Below, in pieces: positions 42,763 through 51,398 of a stretch of DNA of 64,000 nt. A program made the position numbers and the translations under genes. The notes under the pieces were generated by a model. It made no database searches. It was not told the origin of the DNA and saw nothing but the letters and a program-made list of their open reading frames with translations. This DNA comes from Quadrisphaera sp. INWT6 (GTDB lineage: Bacteria > Actinomycetota > Actinomycetes > Actinomycetales > Quadrisphaeraceae). The DNA is taken from positions 124,001 through 188,000 of the forward strand of contig NZ_VUOH01000002.1 of the NCBI RefSeq assembly GCF_015390235.1, read 5' to 3'. Position 1 is the stretch's first letter, and every line of letters begins with the position of its first letter.

Positions 42763-42774
42763 TGAAACGTTTCA
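42763..42774. promoter_or_regulatory. LacI-type operator at the rhamnosidase promoter
   Basis: TGAAACGTTTCA, a perfect 12-base palindrome. On the minus strand it lies directly after a likely -10 box TACAGT (42784-42779), so a bound repressor would cover the transcription start of the rhamnosidase-MFS operon. Confidence 0.8.
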
Positions 42775-42847
42775 CCACACTGTAGCAGGGCACTCGGGCG
42801 CCGTCACCCTCCCGCGGGGCCCGCCCCGGCGGGGCGCCAGCGAGGGC

Positions 42848-42892
42848 TTGACCGGGCACCGCGAGGGTCCTATCTTTCGTGAAACGTTTCAC
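42848..42892 (+). promoter_or_regulatory. rhaI promoter with LacI-type operator
   Basis: TTGACC at 42848-42853 and TATCTT at 42871-42876 are spaced by exactly 17 bases, a good housekeeping promoter. GTGAAACGTTTCAC (42879-42892), a perfect 14-base palindrome, begins two bases after the -10 box and covers the expected start point. This is the clearest promoter-operator unit in the window. Confidence 0.8.
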
Positions 42893-42915
42893 TACAGCGC
42901 GGAAGCAGGAGCACG

Positions 42916-44082
42916 ATGACGTCCTTCGAGAACATCTCCGGGCAGCTCGCCGAGCAGGCGATCGAGCTGCCCTCCTGGGCGTTCGGCAACTCCGGCACCC
43001 GCTTCCGCGTCTTCGGCCAGCCGGGCGTGCCCCGCGACCCCTTCGAGAAGGTCGCCGACGCCGCCAAGGTCCACGAGCTCACGGGCCTGGCGCCCACCGT
43101 CGCCCTGCACATCCCCTGGGACGAGGTCGACGACTACGGCAAGCTCCGCGCCCACGCCGCCGACCTCGGCGTGGCGCTCGGCACCGTCAACTCCAACACC
43201 TTCCAGGACGAGGCCTACAAGCTCGGCAGCCTCGCCCACCGCGACGCCGCCGTGCGCCGCAAGGCCATCGACCACCACCTGCGCTGCATCGAGATCATGG
43301 GCGAGACCGGCAGCCGCGACCTGAAGATCTGGCTGGCCGACGGCACCAACTACGCCGGCCAGGACGACATGCGCACCCGCCAGGACCACCTGGCCGACTC
43401 CCTGGCCGAGATCTACGCCGCCATCGGCGAGGACCAGCGCCTCGTGCTCGAGTACAAGATCTTCGAGCCGGCGTTCTACTCCATGGACGTGCCCGACTGG
43501 GGCACCTCCTACGCCCAGGTCGTGGCGCTGGGCCCCAAGGCCTTCGTGTGCCTGGACACCGGTCACCACGCGCCCAGCACCAACATCGAGTTTATCGTCA
43601 TGCAGCTGCTCCGCCTGGGCCGCCTGGGCTCCTTCGACTTCAACAGCCGCAACTACGCCGACGACGACCTCATCGTCGGCTCCGCCGACCCCTTCCAGCT
43701 CTTCCGCATCCTGGTCGAGGTCGTGCGCGGCGGCGGCCTGGGCCCCGACAGCGGCGTCGCGTTCATGCTCGACCAGTGCCACAACATCGAGGCCAAGATC
43801 CCCGGCCAGATCCGCTCGGTGCTCAACGTGCAGGAGATGACCGCCCGGGCGCTGCTGCTGGACCGCGCGGCCCTGGACGCCGCCCAGCTCGCCGGTGACG
43901 TGCTCGGGGCCCACGAGGTGTTCATGGACGCCTTCCAGACCGACGTCCGCCCAGCTCTCGCCGACTGGCGCGAGTCGCGCGGGCTGCCCCGCGACCCGAT
44001 GGCCGCCTACCGCGCCAGCGGCTACCAGCAGCAGGTCGAGGCCGAGCGCGTCGGCGGGGACCAGGCCGGCTGGGGCGCTTGA
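42916..44082 (+). CDS. rhaI: L-rhamnose isomerase
   Basis: A 388-residue metal-dependent isomerase of the RhaI type found in actinobacteria and Bacteroidetes, distinct from E. coli RhaA. It converts L-rhamnose to L-rhamnulose. Features: IELPSWAFGNSGTRF at the N-terminus, the barrel with metal ligands in LKIWLADGTNYAGQDD, LVLEYKIFEPAFYSMDVPDW, CLDTGHHAPSTNIEF and GSFDFNSRNYADDDL, and a C-terminal helix. ATG at 42916 follows AGGAG. First gene of rhaI-rhaD-rhaB-lldD, directly after the operator-bearing promoter. Confidence 0.95.
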   Translation: MTSFENISGQLAEQAIELPSWAFGNSGTRFRVFGQPGVPRDPFEKVADAAKVHELTGLAPTVALHIPWDEVDDYGKLRAHAADLGVALGTVNSNTFQDEAYKLGSLAHRDAAVRRKAIDHHLRCIEIMGETGSRDLKIWLADGTNYAGQDDMRTRQDHLADSLAEIYAAIGEDQRLVLEYKIFEPAFYSMDVPDWGTSYAQVVALGPKAFVCLDTGHHAPSTNIEFIVMQLLRLGRLGSFDFNSRNYADDDLIVGSADPFQLFRILVEVVRGGGLGPDSGVAFMLDQCHNIEAKIPGQIRSVLNVQEMTARALLLDRAALDAAQLAGDVLGAHEVFMDAFQTDVRPALADWRESRGLPRDPMAAYRASGYQQQVEAERVGGDQAGWGA

Positions 44083-44090
44083 GGTCTCCG

Positions 44091-44360
44091 GTGCGTCGGA
44101 GCGCTCCCGGTGCGCGGTCGCCGGCACGCACACCGGCGCGTGCCGGAGTCCGCGACGTCGCTCGCCTGGCCGGGGTGAGCCCCCAGGTGGTCGCGGACTC
44201 CCTGAACAGCGCGGGGAGCGCCGCCAGCTCGCAGGCCGCCGCACCTGAGCGGCACCGCTGCGTCCCGGCTGCTGCGCACCCGCCCAGACACGTCTTCGAG
44301 CCCTCGACCCGAGACCCGCTCCCCCGCCTGACGGCCGCTCCCACGGAGGACCACTCGTGA
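44091..44360 (+). pseudogene. Orphan LacI-type helix-turn-helix fragment
   Basis: An open frame of about 90 codons, with VRDVARLAGVSPQVVADSLN at residues 20-39. This is clearly the DNA-recognition unit of a LacI-family regulator, but nothing of the effector domain follows. The remaining 50 residues are Ser/Ala/Pro-rich and unrelated. It starts just after rhaI (GTG at 44091 or TTG at 44079), and its stop overlaps the rhaD GTG by four bases. It may be the relic of a deleted regulator or a tiny DNA-binding protein; relic is more likely. Confidence 0.55.
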
Positions 44361-46427
44361 GCACCAACCCCACCGCCGACGCCCTGGTCGCCCGCTCGAA
44401 CCGCCTGGGCGCCGAACCGGCCAACACCAACTACGCCGGAGGCAACACCTCTGCCAAGGGCACCGCCACCGACCCCGTCACCGGTGAGGAAGTCGAGCTG
44501 CTCTGGGTCAAGGGCTCCGGCGGCGACCTCGGCACCCTCACCGAGGCCGGCCTGGCCGTGCTGCGCCTGGACCGGCTGCGGGCCATGACGTCGACCTACC
44601 CCGGTGTGGACCGCGAGGACGAGATGGTCGCCGCCTTCGACCACTGCCTCTTCGGCCGCGGCGGTGCCGCGCCCTCCATCGACACCGCCATGCACGGCCT
44701 GGTCGAGGCCGCCCACGTCGACCACCTCCACCCCGACGCCGGCATCGCCATCGCCACCGCGGCTGACGGCGAGGCGCTGACCGCCGAGGTCTTCGGACCG
44801 AAGGTCGTCTGGGTGCCCTGGCGCCGACCCGGCTTCCAGCTGGGCCTGGACGTCGCCGCCGTCAAGGAGGCGAACCCCGAGGCGGTCGGCTGCATCCTCG
44901 GCGGGCACGGCATCACCGCCTGGGGCGACACCTCCGATCAGGCCGCGGCGAACTCCCTGTGGATCATCGCCACGGCCCAGGCGCACCTCGACGCCCACGG
45001 GAAGGCGGAGCCCTTCGGCGCCGTCCGCCCCGGGTACGAGGCCCTCGGTGACGCCGAGCGCCGTGCGCGCGCCGCTGCCCTGGCGCCCACGATCCGGGGG
45101 CTGGCCTCCCACGACCACCCCGTCGTCGGGCACTTCAGCGACGACCCCGCGTGCTCGACTTCCTCGCCCGGGAGTCCCTGCCGCGCCTGGCCGAGCTCGG
45201 GACCTCCTGCCCGGACCACTTCCTGCGCACCAAGGTCAAGCCCCTCGTGCTCGACCTGCCCGCCACCGCCACCGTCGAGGAGGCCACGGCCCGCCTGCGC
45301 GAGCTGCACACCGCCTACCGCGAGGACTACCAGGCCTACTACGACCGCCACGCGGTCACCGACGGACCCGACGCCTCCCCGGCGATCCGCGGCGCCGACC
45401 CGGCGATCGTCCTGGTCCCCGGGGTGGGGATGTTCAGCTACGGCAAGGACGAGCAGACCGCCCGCGTGGCCGGGGAGTTCTACCTCAACGCCATCAACGT
45501 CATGCGCGGCGCCGAGGCCGTCTCCACCTACTCCCCCATCGCCGAGGCCGAGAAGTTCCGCATCGAGTACTGGGCGCTGGAGGAGGCCAAGCTCGCGCGG
45601 ATGCCGAAGCCAAGAGCCACGCCACCCGCATCGCGCTGGTCACCGGTGCCGCCTCGGGCATCGGCAAGGCGATCGCCACCCGCCTGGCCGCCGAGGGCGC
45701 CTGCGTCGTCGTCGCCGACCTCGACGCCGAGAAGGCCCAGGCCGCCGCGGAGGAGATCGCCGCGCTGGTCGGCGCGAAGGTCAGCAGCGACGTCGCGATC
45801 GGCGTGGCTGCGAACGTCACCGACGAGGCCGCCGTCGCCGCCGCCGTCGAGGCCACCGTGCTGGCGTTCGGCGGGATCGACCTGGTGGTCAACAACGCCG
45901 GGCTGTCGCTGTCCAAGCCGCTGCTGGAGACCACCGCCGAGGACTGGGACCTGCAGCACGACGTCATGGCCAAGGGCTCCTTCCTGGTCTCCAAGGCCGC
46001 CGCGAGGGCGCTCATCGAGCAGGGCCTGGGCGGTGACGTCGTCTACATCTCCTCCAAGAACTCCGTCTTCGCCGGGCCCAACAACATCGCCTACTCCGCC
46101 ACCAAGGCCGACCAGGCCCACCAGGTGCGCCTGCTGGCCGTGGAGCTGGGTGAGCACGGGGTGAAGGTCAACGGCATCAACCCCGACGGGGTGGTGCGCG
46201 GCTCGGGGATCTTCGCCGCCGGGTGGGGCGCCAACCGCGCCAAGACCTACGGCATCGACGAGCAGGACCTGGGCGCGTTCTACGCCCAGCGCACCATCCT
46301 CAAGCGCGAGGTGCTGCCGGAGAACGTGGCCAACGCCGTCGCCGCGATCACCGGACCGGACTTCAGCCACACCACCGGCCTCCACGTCCCCGTGGACGCG
46401 GGTGTGGCCGCCGCCTTCCTGCGATGA
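44357..46427 (+). pseudogene. rhaD: Rhamnulose-1-phosphate aldolase / lactaldehyde dehydrogenase fusion, two frameshifts
   Basis: Read across two frame changes, this encodes the usual bifunctional protein of about 690 residues. The N-terminal class II aldolase part has NYAGGNTSAKGTA, LLWVKGSGGDLGTL and DHLHPDAGIAI. The C-terminal SDR part has LVTGAASGIGKAIATRLA, NNAGLS and the Tyr-Lys motif in AYSATKAD. The frame shifts near 45150 (DDPA then VLDFLARE) and near 45611 (ARMPK then KSHATRIALVTG). Both fit the loss of one base, a G and a C or G respectively. All catalytic motifs survive, so sequencing error is as likely as decay. The product would give DHAP and L-lactate. Confidence 0.85.
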
Positions 46428-47913
46428 CCTCCACCACGGACAGGGCCGCGAGGTCGGTCGCCGCGATCGACCTGGGCGCCACCAGCGGCCGGGTCATCAC
46501 CGGCGCGCTGGACGGCGGGCACGGGCAGGAGCGGCTGCACCTGCGCCACGTGGCCAGGTTCGACAACACCCCGGTCCGCCTGCCCGACGGCCTGCACTGG
46601 GACGTGCTGTCCCTGTACTCGGCCGCGATGCGGGGCCTGGGCGCGGCCTCGCGGGAGGAGCCGGGCCTGGTGGGGGCCGCGGTGGACTCCTGGGCCGTCG
46701 ACTACGGGCTCCTGGGCTCCGGCCGGCTGCTGGGCAACCCGTACCACTACCGCGACGAGCGGAACCACGCCGGCGTCACCGACGTCCACGCCCTGGTGGG
46801 CCCCGAGGAGCTGTACCGCCGCAACGGGTTGCAGCACCTGCCGTTCAACACCCTCTTCCAGCTGGCCGCCTCCCGAGCCAGCGGCGAGCTGGGGCTCGCC
46901 GAGCGGCTGCTGCTCATCCCCGACCTGCTCGGCTACTGGGCCACCGGGCGCCAGGTCGCCGAGCGCACCAACGCGTCGACGACGGGCCTGGTGCCCGTCG
47001 GCGGCGGGACCTGGGACGGCGAGCTGCTCGGCCGACTGGGCCTGCGCCCCTCCCTCTTCCCCGAGGTCGTCGAGCCCGGCGCTGTCATCGGCGGGGTCTC
47101 CTCCGCAGTGGCCTCGGAGTTCGGCATCGCGGGCGGTCTGACCTTCACCGCCGTGGGCTCCCACGACACCGCCTCGGCGGTCGCGGCGGTCCCGATGCAG
47201 GCCGAGGACGCCGCCTACATCTCGTGCGGCACCTGGTCGCTGGTGGGTGCCGAGCTGAGCACCGCCGTGACCAGCGAGACCGCCCGGTCGGCCGGGTTCA
47301 CCAACGAGGGCGGCGTCGACGGGCGGGTGCGGTTCCTCAGGAACGTCATGGGCCTGTGGCTGCTGTCGGAGTCGCTGCGCACGTGGGCGAGGGCCGGCAC
47401 CACCCACGACCTGCCCGCTCTGCTGGAGCAGGCCGCGCTCGTGCCCCACGACGTCCCGACCTTCGACGCCAACGACCCCCGCCTCATGGCCCCCGGAGAC
47501 ATGCTGAGCCGGGTCGGAGCGCTGCTCGCCGAGCGGGGTCACCCGGCCCCGGCCTCGGCACCCGAGCTCGTCCGCAGCGTGCTGGGCAGCCTGGCCGAGG
47601 CCCATGCCGGGGCCGTCCGCGACGTCGACCGCCTCACCGGGCGCACCACCCGCACGGTGCACCTGGTGGGCGGCGGTGCGCAGAACGCGCTGCTGTGCCA
47701 GCTGACCGCCGACGCCACCGGGCTGCCCGTGGTCGCGGGTCCGGTGGAGGCCACCGCCGTCGGCAACCTCCTGGTGCAGGCGCGCACGCACCACCTGGTG
47801 CAGGGTGACCTCGAGGCGCTGCGCGCCGTCGTCGCCCGCTCCTTCCCCCGAGGACGTTCCGGCCGCGCACGGGCGCCGCCACCTCACGACCCGACGCGCT
47901 GCAGAGAGGCTGA
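46424..47913 (+). CDS. rhaB: Rhamnulokinase, probable frameshift at the C-terminus
   Basis: A FGGY-type kinase of about 495 residues that phosphorylates L-rhamnulose. Features: [68 protein letters not shown] and [22 protein letters not shown]. As written the frame runs without a stop into lldD. Adding one C to the run of five at 47845-47849 gives a typical ending ([10 protein letters not shown]) and a stop at 47913, 7 bases before the lldD start. I take that as the true end. ATG at 46424 overlaps the rhaD stop by ATGA. Confidence 0.88.
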
Positions 47914-47920
47914 GCACCCG

Positions 47921-49160
47921 ATGGTCCAGCGACAGGCCCCCAAGCCCGCCGAGCTCCTGGAGTACCTCCACTTCAAGAAGCCCACCCTCGACGGCCGCAA
48001 GCGCCGCCTCGACGCCGCCCTCACCGTCGAGGACCTGCGCACCATCGCCAAGCGCCGCACCCCCAAGGCCGCCTTCGACTACACCGACGGCTCCGCCGAG
48101 GCCGAGATCTCCATCGCCCGCGCCCGCCAGGCCTTCCAGGACGTGGAGTTCCACCCCCAGGTCCTGCGCGACGTCGCCCACGTCGACACCACCACCACCG
48201 TCCTGGGCGGCGCCTCAGCCCTGCCCTTCGGCATCGCCCCCACCGGCTTCACCCGCCTGATGCAGACCGAGGGCGAGACCGCCGGAGCCGGCGCCGCCGC
48301 CGCGGCGGGGATCCCCTTCACCCTGTCCACCCTGGGCACCACCTCCATCGAGGACGTCAAGGCCGCCAACCCCCACGGGCGCAACTGGTTCCAGCTGTAC
48401 GTCATGCGCCAGCGGGAGATCTCCTACGCCCTGGTCGAGCGCGCCGCGAAGGCCGGCTTCGACACCCTGTTCTTCACCGTCGACACCCCCGTGGCCGGTG
48501 CCCGCCTGCGCGACAAGCGCAACGGCTTCTCCATCCCCCCGCAGCTGAGCCTGGGCACGGTGCTGGACGCCTCCACCCGCCCGTGGTGGTGGTACGACTT
48601 CCTCACCACCCCCAAGCTGGAGTTCGCCTCCCTGAGCGCCACCGGCGGCACCGTCGGTGACCTGCTGGACATGGCGATGGACCCCACCATCAGCTTCGAC
48701 GACCTCCAGGTCATCCGGTCGATGTGGCCGGGCAAGCTGGCCGTCAAGGGCGTGCAGACCCTCGCCGACGCCAAGAGGTTCGCCGACGCCGGCGTCGACG
48801 CGATCGTGCTGTCCAACCACGGCGGCCGCCAGCTCGACAGGGCGCCCATCCCCTTCCACCTGCTGCCCGAGGTGGTCAAGGAGGTCGGCGAGGACCTGGA
48901 GGTCATCGTCGACACCGGCATCATGAACGGCGCCGACGTGGTGGCCTCGGTCGCGCTGGGCGCGAGGTTCACCCTGGTGGGGCGGGCCCTACCTGTACGG
49001 GCTGATGGCCGGCGGGCGCCCGGGGGTCGACCGGGTGGTGCAGATCCTGTCCGAGCAGGTGGTGCGGACGATGAAGCTGCTGGGGGCGCACTCCCTGGAG
49101 GAGCTGACCCCGGAGCACGTCACCCAGCTGGAGCGCCTGGTCCCCCGCGCCCGGCGCTGA
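47921..49160 (+). pseudogene. lldD: FMN-dependent L-lactate dehydrogenase, one frameshift
   Basis: An FMN-dependent alpha-hydroxy-acid dehydrogenase of about 413 residues. Features: [53 protein letters not shown], the FMN/substrate Lys in [11 protein letters not shown], and the catalytic His/Arg in [13 protein letters not shown]. At 48987-48989 an extra C breaks the frame (LVGRA then [18 protein letters not shown]). The rest of the protein is intact to the stop at 49160. It would oxidise the L-lactate made by RhaD to pyruvate, completing the pathway. ATG at 47921 is preceded by GAGAGG. Confidence 0.85.
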
Positions 49161-49165
49161 GCGCG

Positions 49166-49200
49166 CCAGGGGCCCGGCTGCTCAGCAGCCGGGCCCCTGG
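49166..49200. terminator. Strong bidirectional terminator hairpin
   Basis: CCAGGGGCCCGGCTG at the left pairs exactly with its reverse complement at the right end, up to 49200, around a short loop. It begins 5 bases after lldD and 11 bases from the convergent CsbD stop, so it can serve both. Confidence 0.75.
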
Positions 49201-49211
49201 GCGGGTGGAGG

Positions 49212-49388
49212 TCAGTGACCCGGGGTGGCGTCCTTGGCCTTCTCGACGTTCTGGCGCTGCTCCCCCATGACCTGGTCCTTGCGGCCCTGGGCGGTCAGCT
49301 CGGCGTCGTCGGTCTTCTTGCCGACGGCCTCCTCGGCCTTGCCCACGGTCTTCTGCACGACGTTCTTCAGCTTGTCGCCTGCGGACAC
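49212..49388 (-). CDS. CsbD-family stress protein
   Basis: A 58-residue hydrophilic protein, [20 protein letters not shown] followed by Lys/Asp/Glu-rich sequence, with [12 protein letters not shown] in the second half. This is the CsbD-like fold of small general-stress proteins. The family is common in sigma-B-type regulons; its function is unknown. GTG at 49388 is preceded by GGAGGAGG. It is single, convergent with the rhamnose operon. Confidence 0.88.
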   Translation of the reverse strand: MSAGDKLKNVVQKTVGKAEEAVGKKTDDAELTAQGRKDQVMGEQRQNVEKAKDATPGH

Positions 49389-49485
49389 GGGTCCTCCTCC
49401 ATCGCTGCACTGCTGTCGCCGATCACGCTAGGAACGCGATCACCGCACCGCGCGGCGAGGTGAGCCCCGCCGGGTGTCGCGATCA

Positions 49486-50244
49486 TCACAGCCCGTCAGG
49501 GGTTTCGGCGCCCTGCGGCGGGGTGAGGACGGCGAAGCGCGTGGTGCGCCGCAGCCGGAAGCCCAGGTGCTCGTACAGGCCGATCGCGCCGGTGTTCGAC
49601 GCCGAGGCGTGCAGGAACGGCAGCTCCCCGCGCTGGCGGGTCCCGTGGGCGACGGCGAGCACGAGCCGCCGCCCCAGCCCCTGGCCGCGCCAGGCGGCGT
49701 CGGTGCACACCGCGCTGATCTCGGTGGCGCCGCGGCCTCCGCCCGCGGGGTGCAGCCGCTCCCCCGCCATCGCCACCAGCCGGCCGGAGCGGCGGACGCC
49801 GAGGTAGGTGCCCATCTGCACGGTCCGCGGCAGGAACGGCCCCGGCTCCGTGCGCCGCACCAGGTCGGTCATCTCCTCGACGTCGTCCGGGCCGAGGCGC
49901 ACCGCCTCGGGGTCCGCTGCGGTGACCACCGGCCCGTCGTCGTCGGCGACCAGCTGCACCCCGGGGATGTCGACGACCACGCCCCAGTCGCCGGGCGGGG
50001 TCGGCACGTCGCCGGTGAGGACCAGCACGCCGCCGGGACCCACCAGGGTGGCGGCGTCGCGCCAGTCACCGGGCGTCGGGTCGGGCGGCAGGGCACCGAA
50101 GGCGGCGACGTCGGGCTCGTAGGCGACCACCCGGCCGCGGCGGCGCGCGAGGTGGGCGTGCGGGCCGGTCGCCGCGTGCCAGACCGCCCGGTCGAGCAGC
50201 GCGTCGAGGTCGGTGCTCCCGCTCAGCTCGGAGCCGCCGGTCAC
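49486..50244 (-). CDS. GNAT-family N-acetyltransferase
   Basis: A 252-residue acetyltransferase with a degenerate N-terminal half and a C-terminal GNAT fold of the FR47 kind. The acetyl-CoA loop is CTDAAWRGQGLGRRLVLAVA, followed by LHASASNTGAIGLYEHLGF. It acetylates an amine, possibly a thiol- or amino acid-type product in this context. GTG at 50244 overlaps the upstream monooxygenase stop by four bases, making it the last cistron of the SAM-IV-led operon. The acceptor cannot be told. Confidence 0.88.
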   Translation of the reverse strand: MTGGSELSGSTDLDALLDRAVWHAATGPHAHLARRRGRVVAYEPDVAAFGALPPDPTPGDWRDAATLVGPGGVLVLTGDVPTPPGDWGVVVDIPGVQLVADDDGPVVTAADPEAVRLGPDDVEEMTDLVRRTEPGPFLPRTVQMGTYLGVRRSGRLVAMAGERLHPAGGGRGATEISAVCTDAAWRGQGLGRRLVLAVAHGTRQRGELPFLHASASNTGAIGLYEHLGFRLRRTTRFAVLTPPQGAETPDGL

Positions 50245-51398
50245 CGGTCGCCCCACTGCGCCGCGAGCAGCTCGTAGGAGCGGACGCGCGCCGCGTGGTC
50301 GTGGGTGGCGGTGGTGACGAGCAGCTCGTCGGCGCCGGTCGCGTCGCGCAGGCGCTCCAGGCCCGCGACGACGGTCGCCGCCGAGCCCACGAAGCGCGTG
50401 GCCAGCCGGTCGGCGACCAGCGCGTCGTCGGCGGCGGTCCACCGACCGGACGCGGTGAGCTCGGCGGCCTCCGCCGGTGTCGGGTAGGGGATGGCACCGG
50501 CGGACGTGCGGATCGAGCGCACCCACGGGCCGTAGCCGGCGGCCAGGTGCTGGGCCTCCTCGTCCGTCTCGGCGACGATGACGTCGGCGGAGACCGTCAG
50601 GTGCGGCTGGGCCGTGCCGTGCGGACCACCGGCAGGGCGGAACGCCGCCCGGTAGGAGCGGGCGGCGTCGAGGACGCCCTGCGGGGCCACGTGGTAGTTC
50701 GCCCCGAAGCGCAGGCCGCGCTCCCCCGCCACCGCCGCCGTCGTCCCGCCGGTGCTGCCGAAGAGCCAGACCTGCAGGTCGGCGCCGGTGCCGGGGTGGG
50801 CCTGCAGCGGCACGCCGGCCGAGGAGGTCCACGTGCCGGCGAGGAGGGCGAGCACGTCGTCGACCTGCTCGCCGAAGCCGGGTGCGCCGGGTGCGGGGAC
50901 GGGCACCAGCTCGGGCAGGGCCCCGAAGCGCGGCGCGGTGAGCAGCGGCGCCAGCGGGAACGGCCCGGGCACGCGCAGGCCGTCGACCACCGCGCCCTCC
51001 TGCTGCTCCGGCGTGGGCGCCGGCGGCGGGGCGAGGGGCGCGCCGTCCTCGCCGCGCGGCGGGCCCCCGGGGCGCCCGAGGCCGAGGTCGATGCGGCCGG
51101 GGTGCACGGCGTCGAGGAGGGCGAAGTCCTCCACGGCGCTCAGCACCGTGCGGTGACCGGTCTGCAGGGCCGCGGCGCCCAGCCGGATGGTCCGCGTCCG
51201 CCCCGCCACGAGCGCCAGGACGACGGCGGGCGAGACGCCCACCACGCCGGGGTTGAGGTGGTGCTCGGCCACCCAGTAGCGGGCGTACCCGCAGCGCTCC
51301 GCCGACTCGGCGAGGTCGGCGCTGTTCGCCAGCGCCTGCGCCGTCGTGCTGCCCGAGGGGACGGGCACCAGGTCGAGGACGGCCAGGGGCGTGCTCAC
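50241..51398 (-). CDS. LLM-class flavin-dependent oxidoreductase (luciferase-like)
   Basis: A 385-residue enzyme of the single-component luciferase-like family. Features: LAVLDLVPVPSGSTTAQALAN, YARYWVAEHHLNPGVVGVSP, IRLGAAALQTGHRTVLSAVEDFALLDAVHPGRIDLGLGR, and LFGSTGGTTAAVAGERGLRFG. It binds FMNH2 (or F420) and oxygenates or reduces a small substrate. GTG at 51398 overlaps the stop of the next LLM gene by four bases. Located in an operon with three other LLM genes and an OsmC protein, it probably takes part in organosulfur breakdown. Confidence 0.92.
   Translation of the reverse strand: MSTPLAVLDLVPVPSGSTTAQALANSADLAESAERCGYARYWVAEHHLNPGVVGVSPAVVLALVAGRTRTIRLGAAALQTGHRTVLSAVEDFALLDAVHPGRIDLGLGRPGGPPRGEDGAPLAPPPAPTPEQQEGAVVDGLRVPGPFPLAPLLTAPRFGALPELVPVPAPGAPGFGEQVDDVLALLAGTWTSSAGVPLQAHPGTGADLQVWLFGSTGGTTAAVAGERGLRFGANYHVAPQGVLDAARSYRAAFRPAGGPHGTAQPHLTVSADVIVAETDEEAQHLAAGYGPWVRSIRTSAGAIPYPTPAEAAELTASGRWTAADDALVADRLATRFVGSAATVVAGLERLRDATGADELLVTTATHDHAARVRSYELLAAQWGDR

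Noticed and set aside
46223-49270. A genuine RhaB-LldD fusion protein
   Set aside because: The joining segment is unlike either family. One extra C at 47845-47849 gives a normal RhaB end and a stop just before a good lldD ribosome site, so a missing base is more likely.
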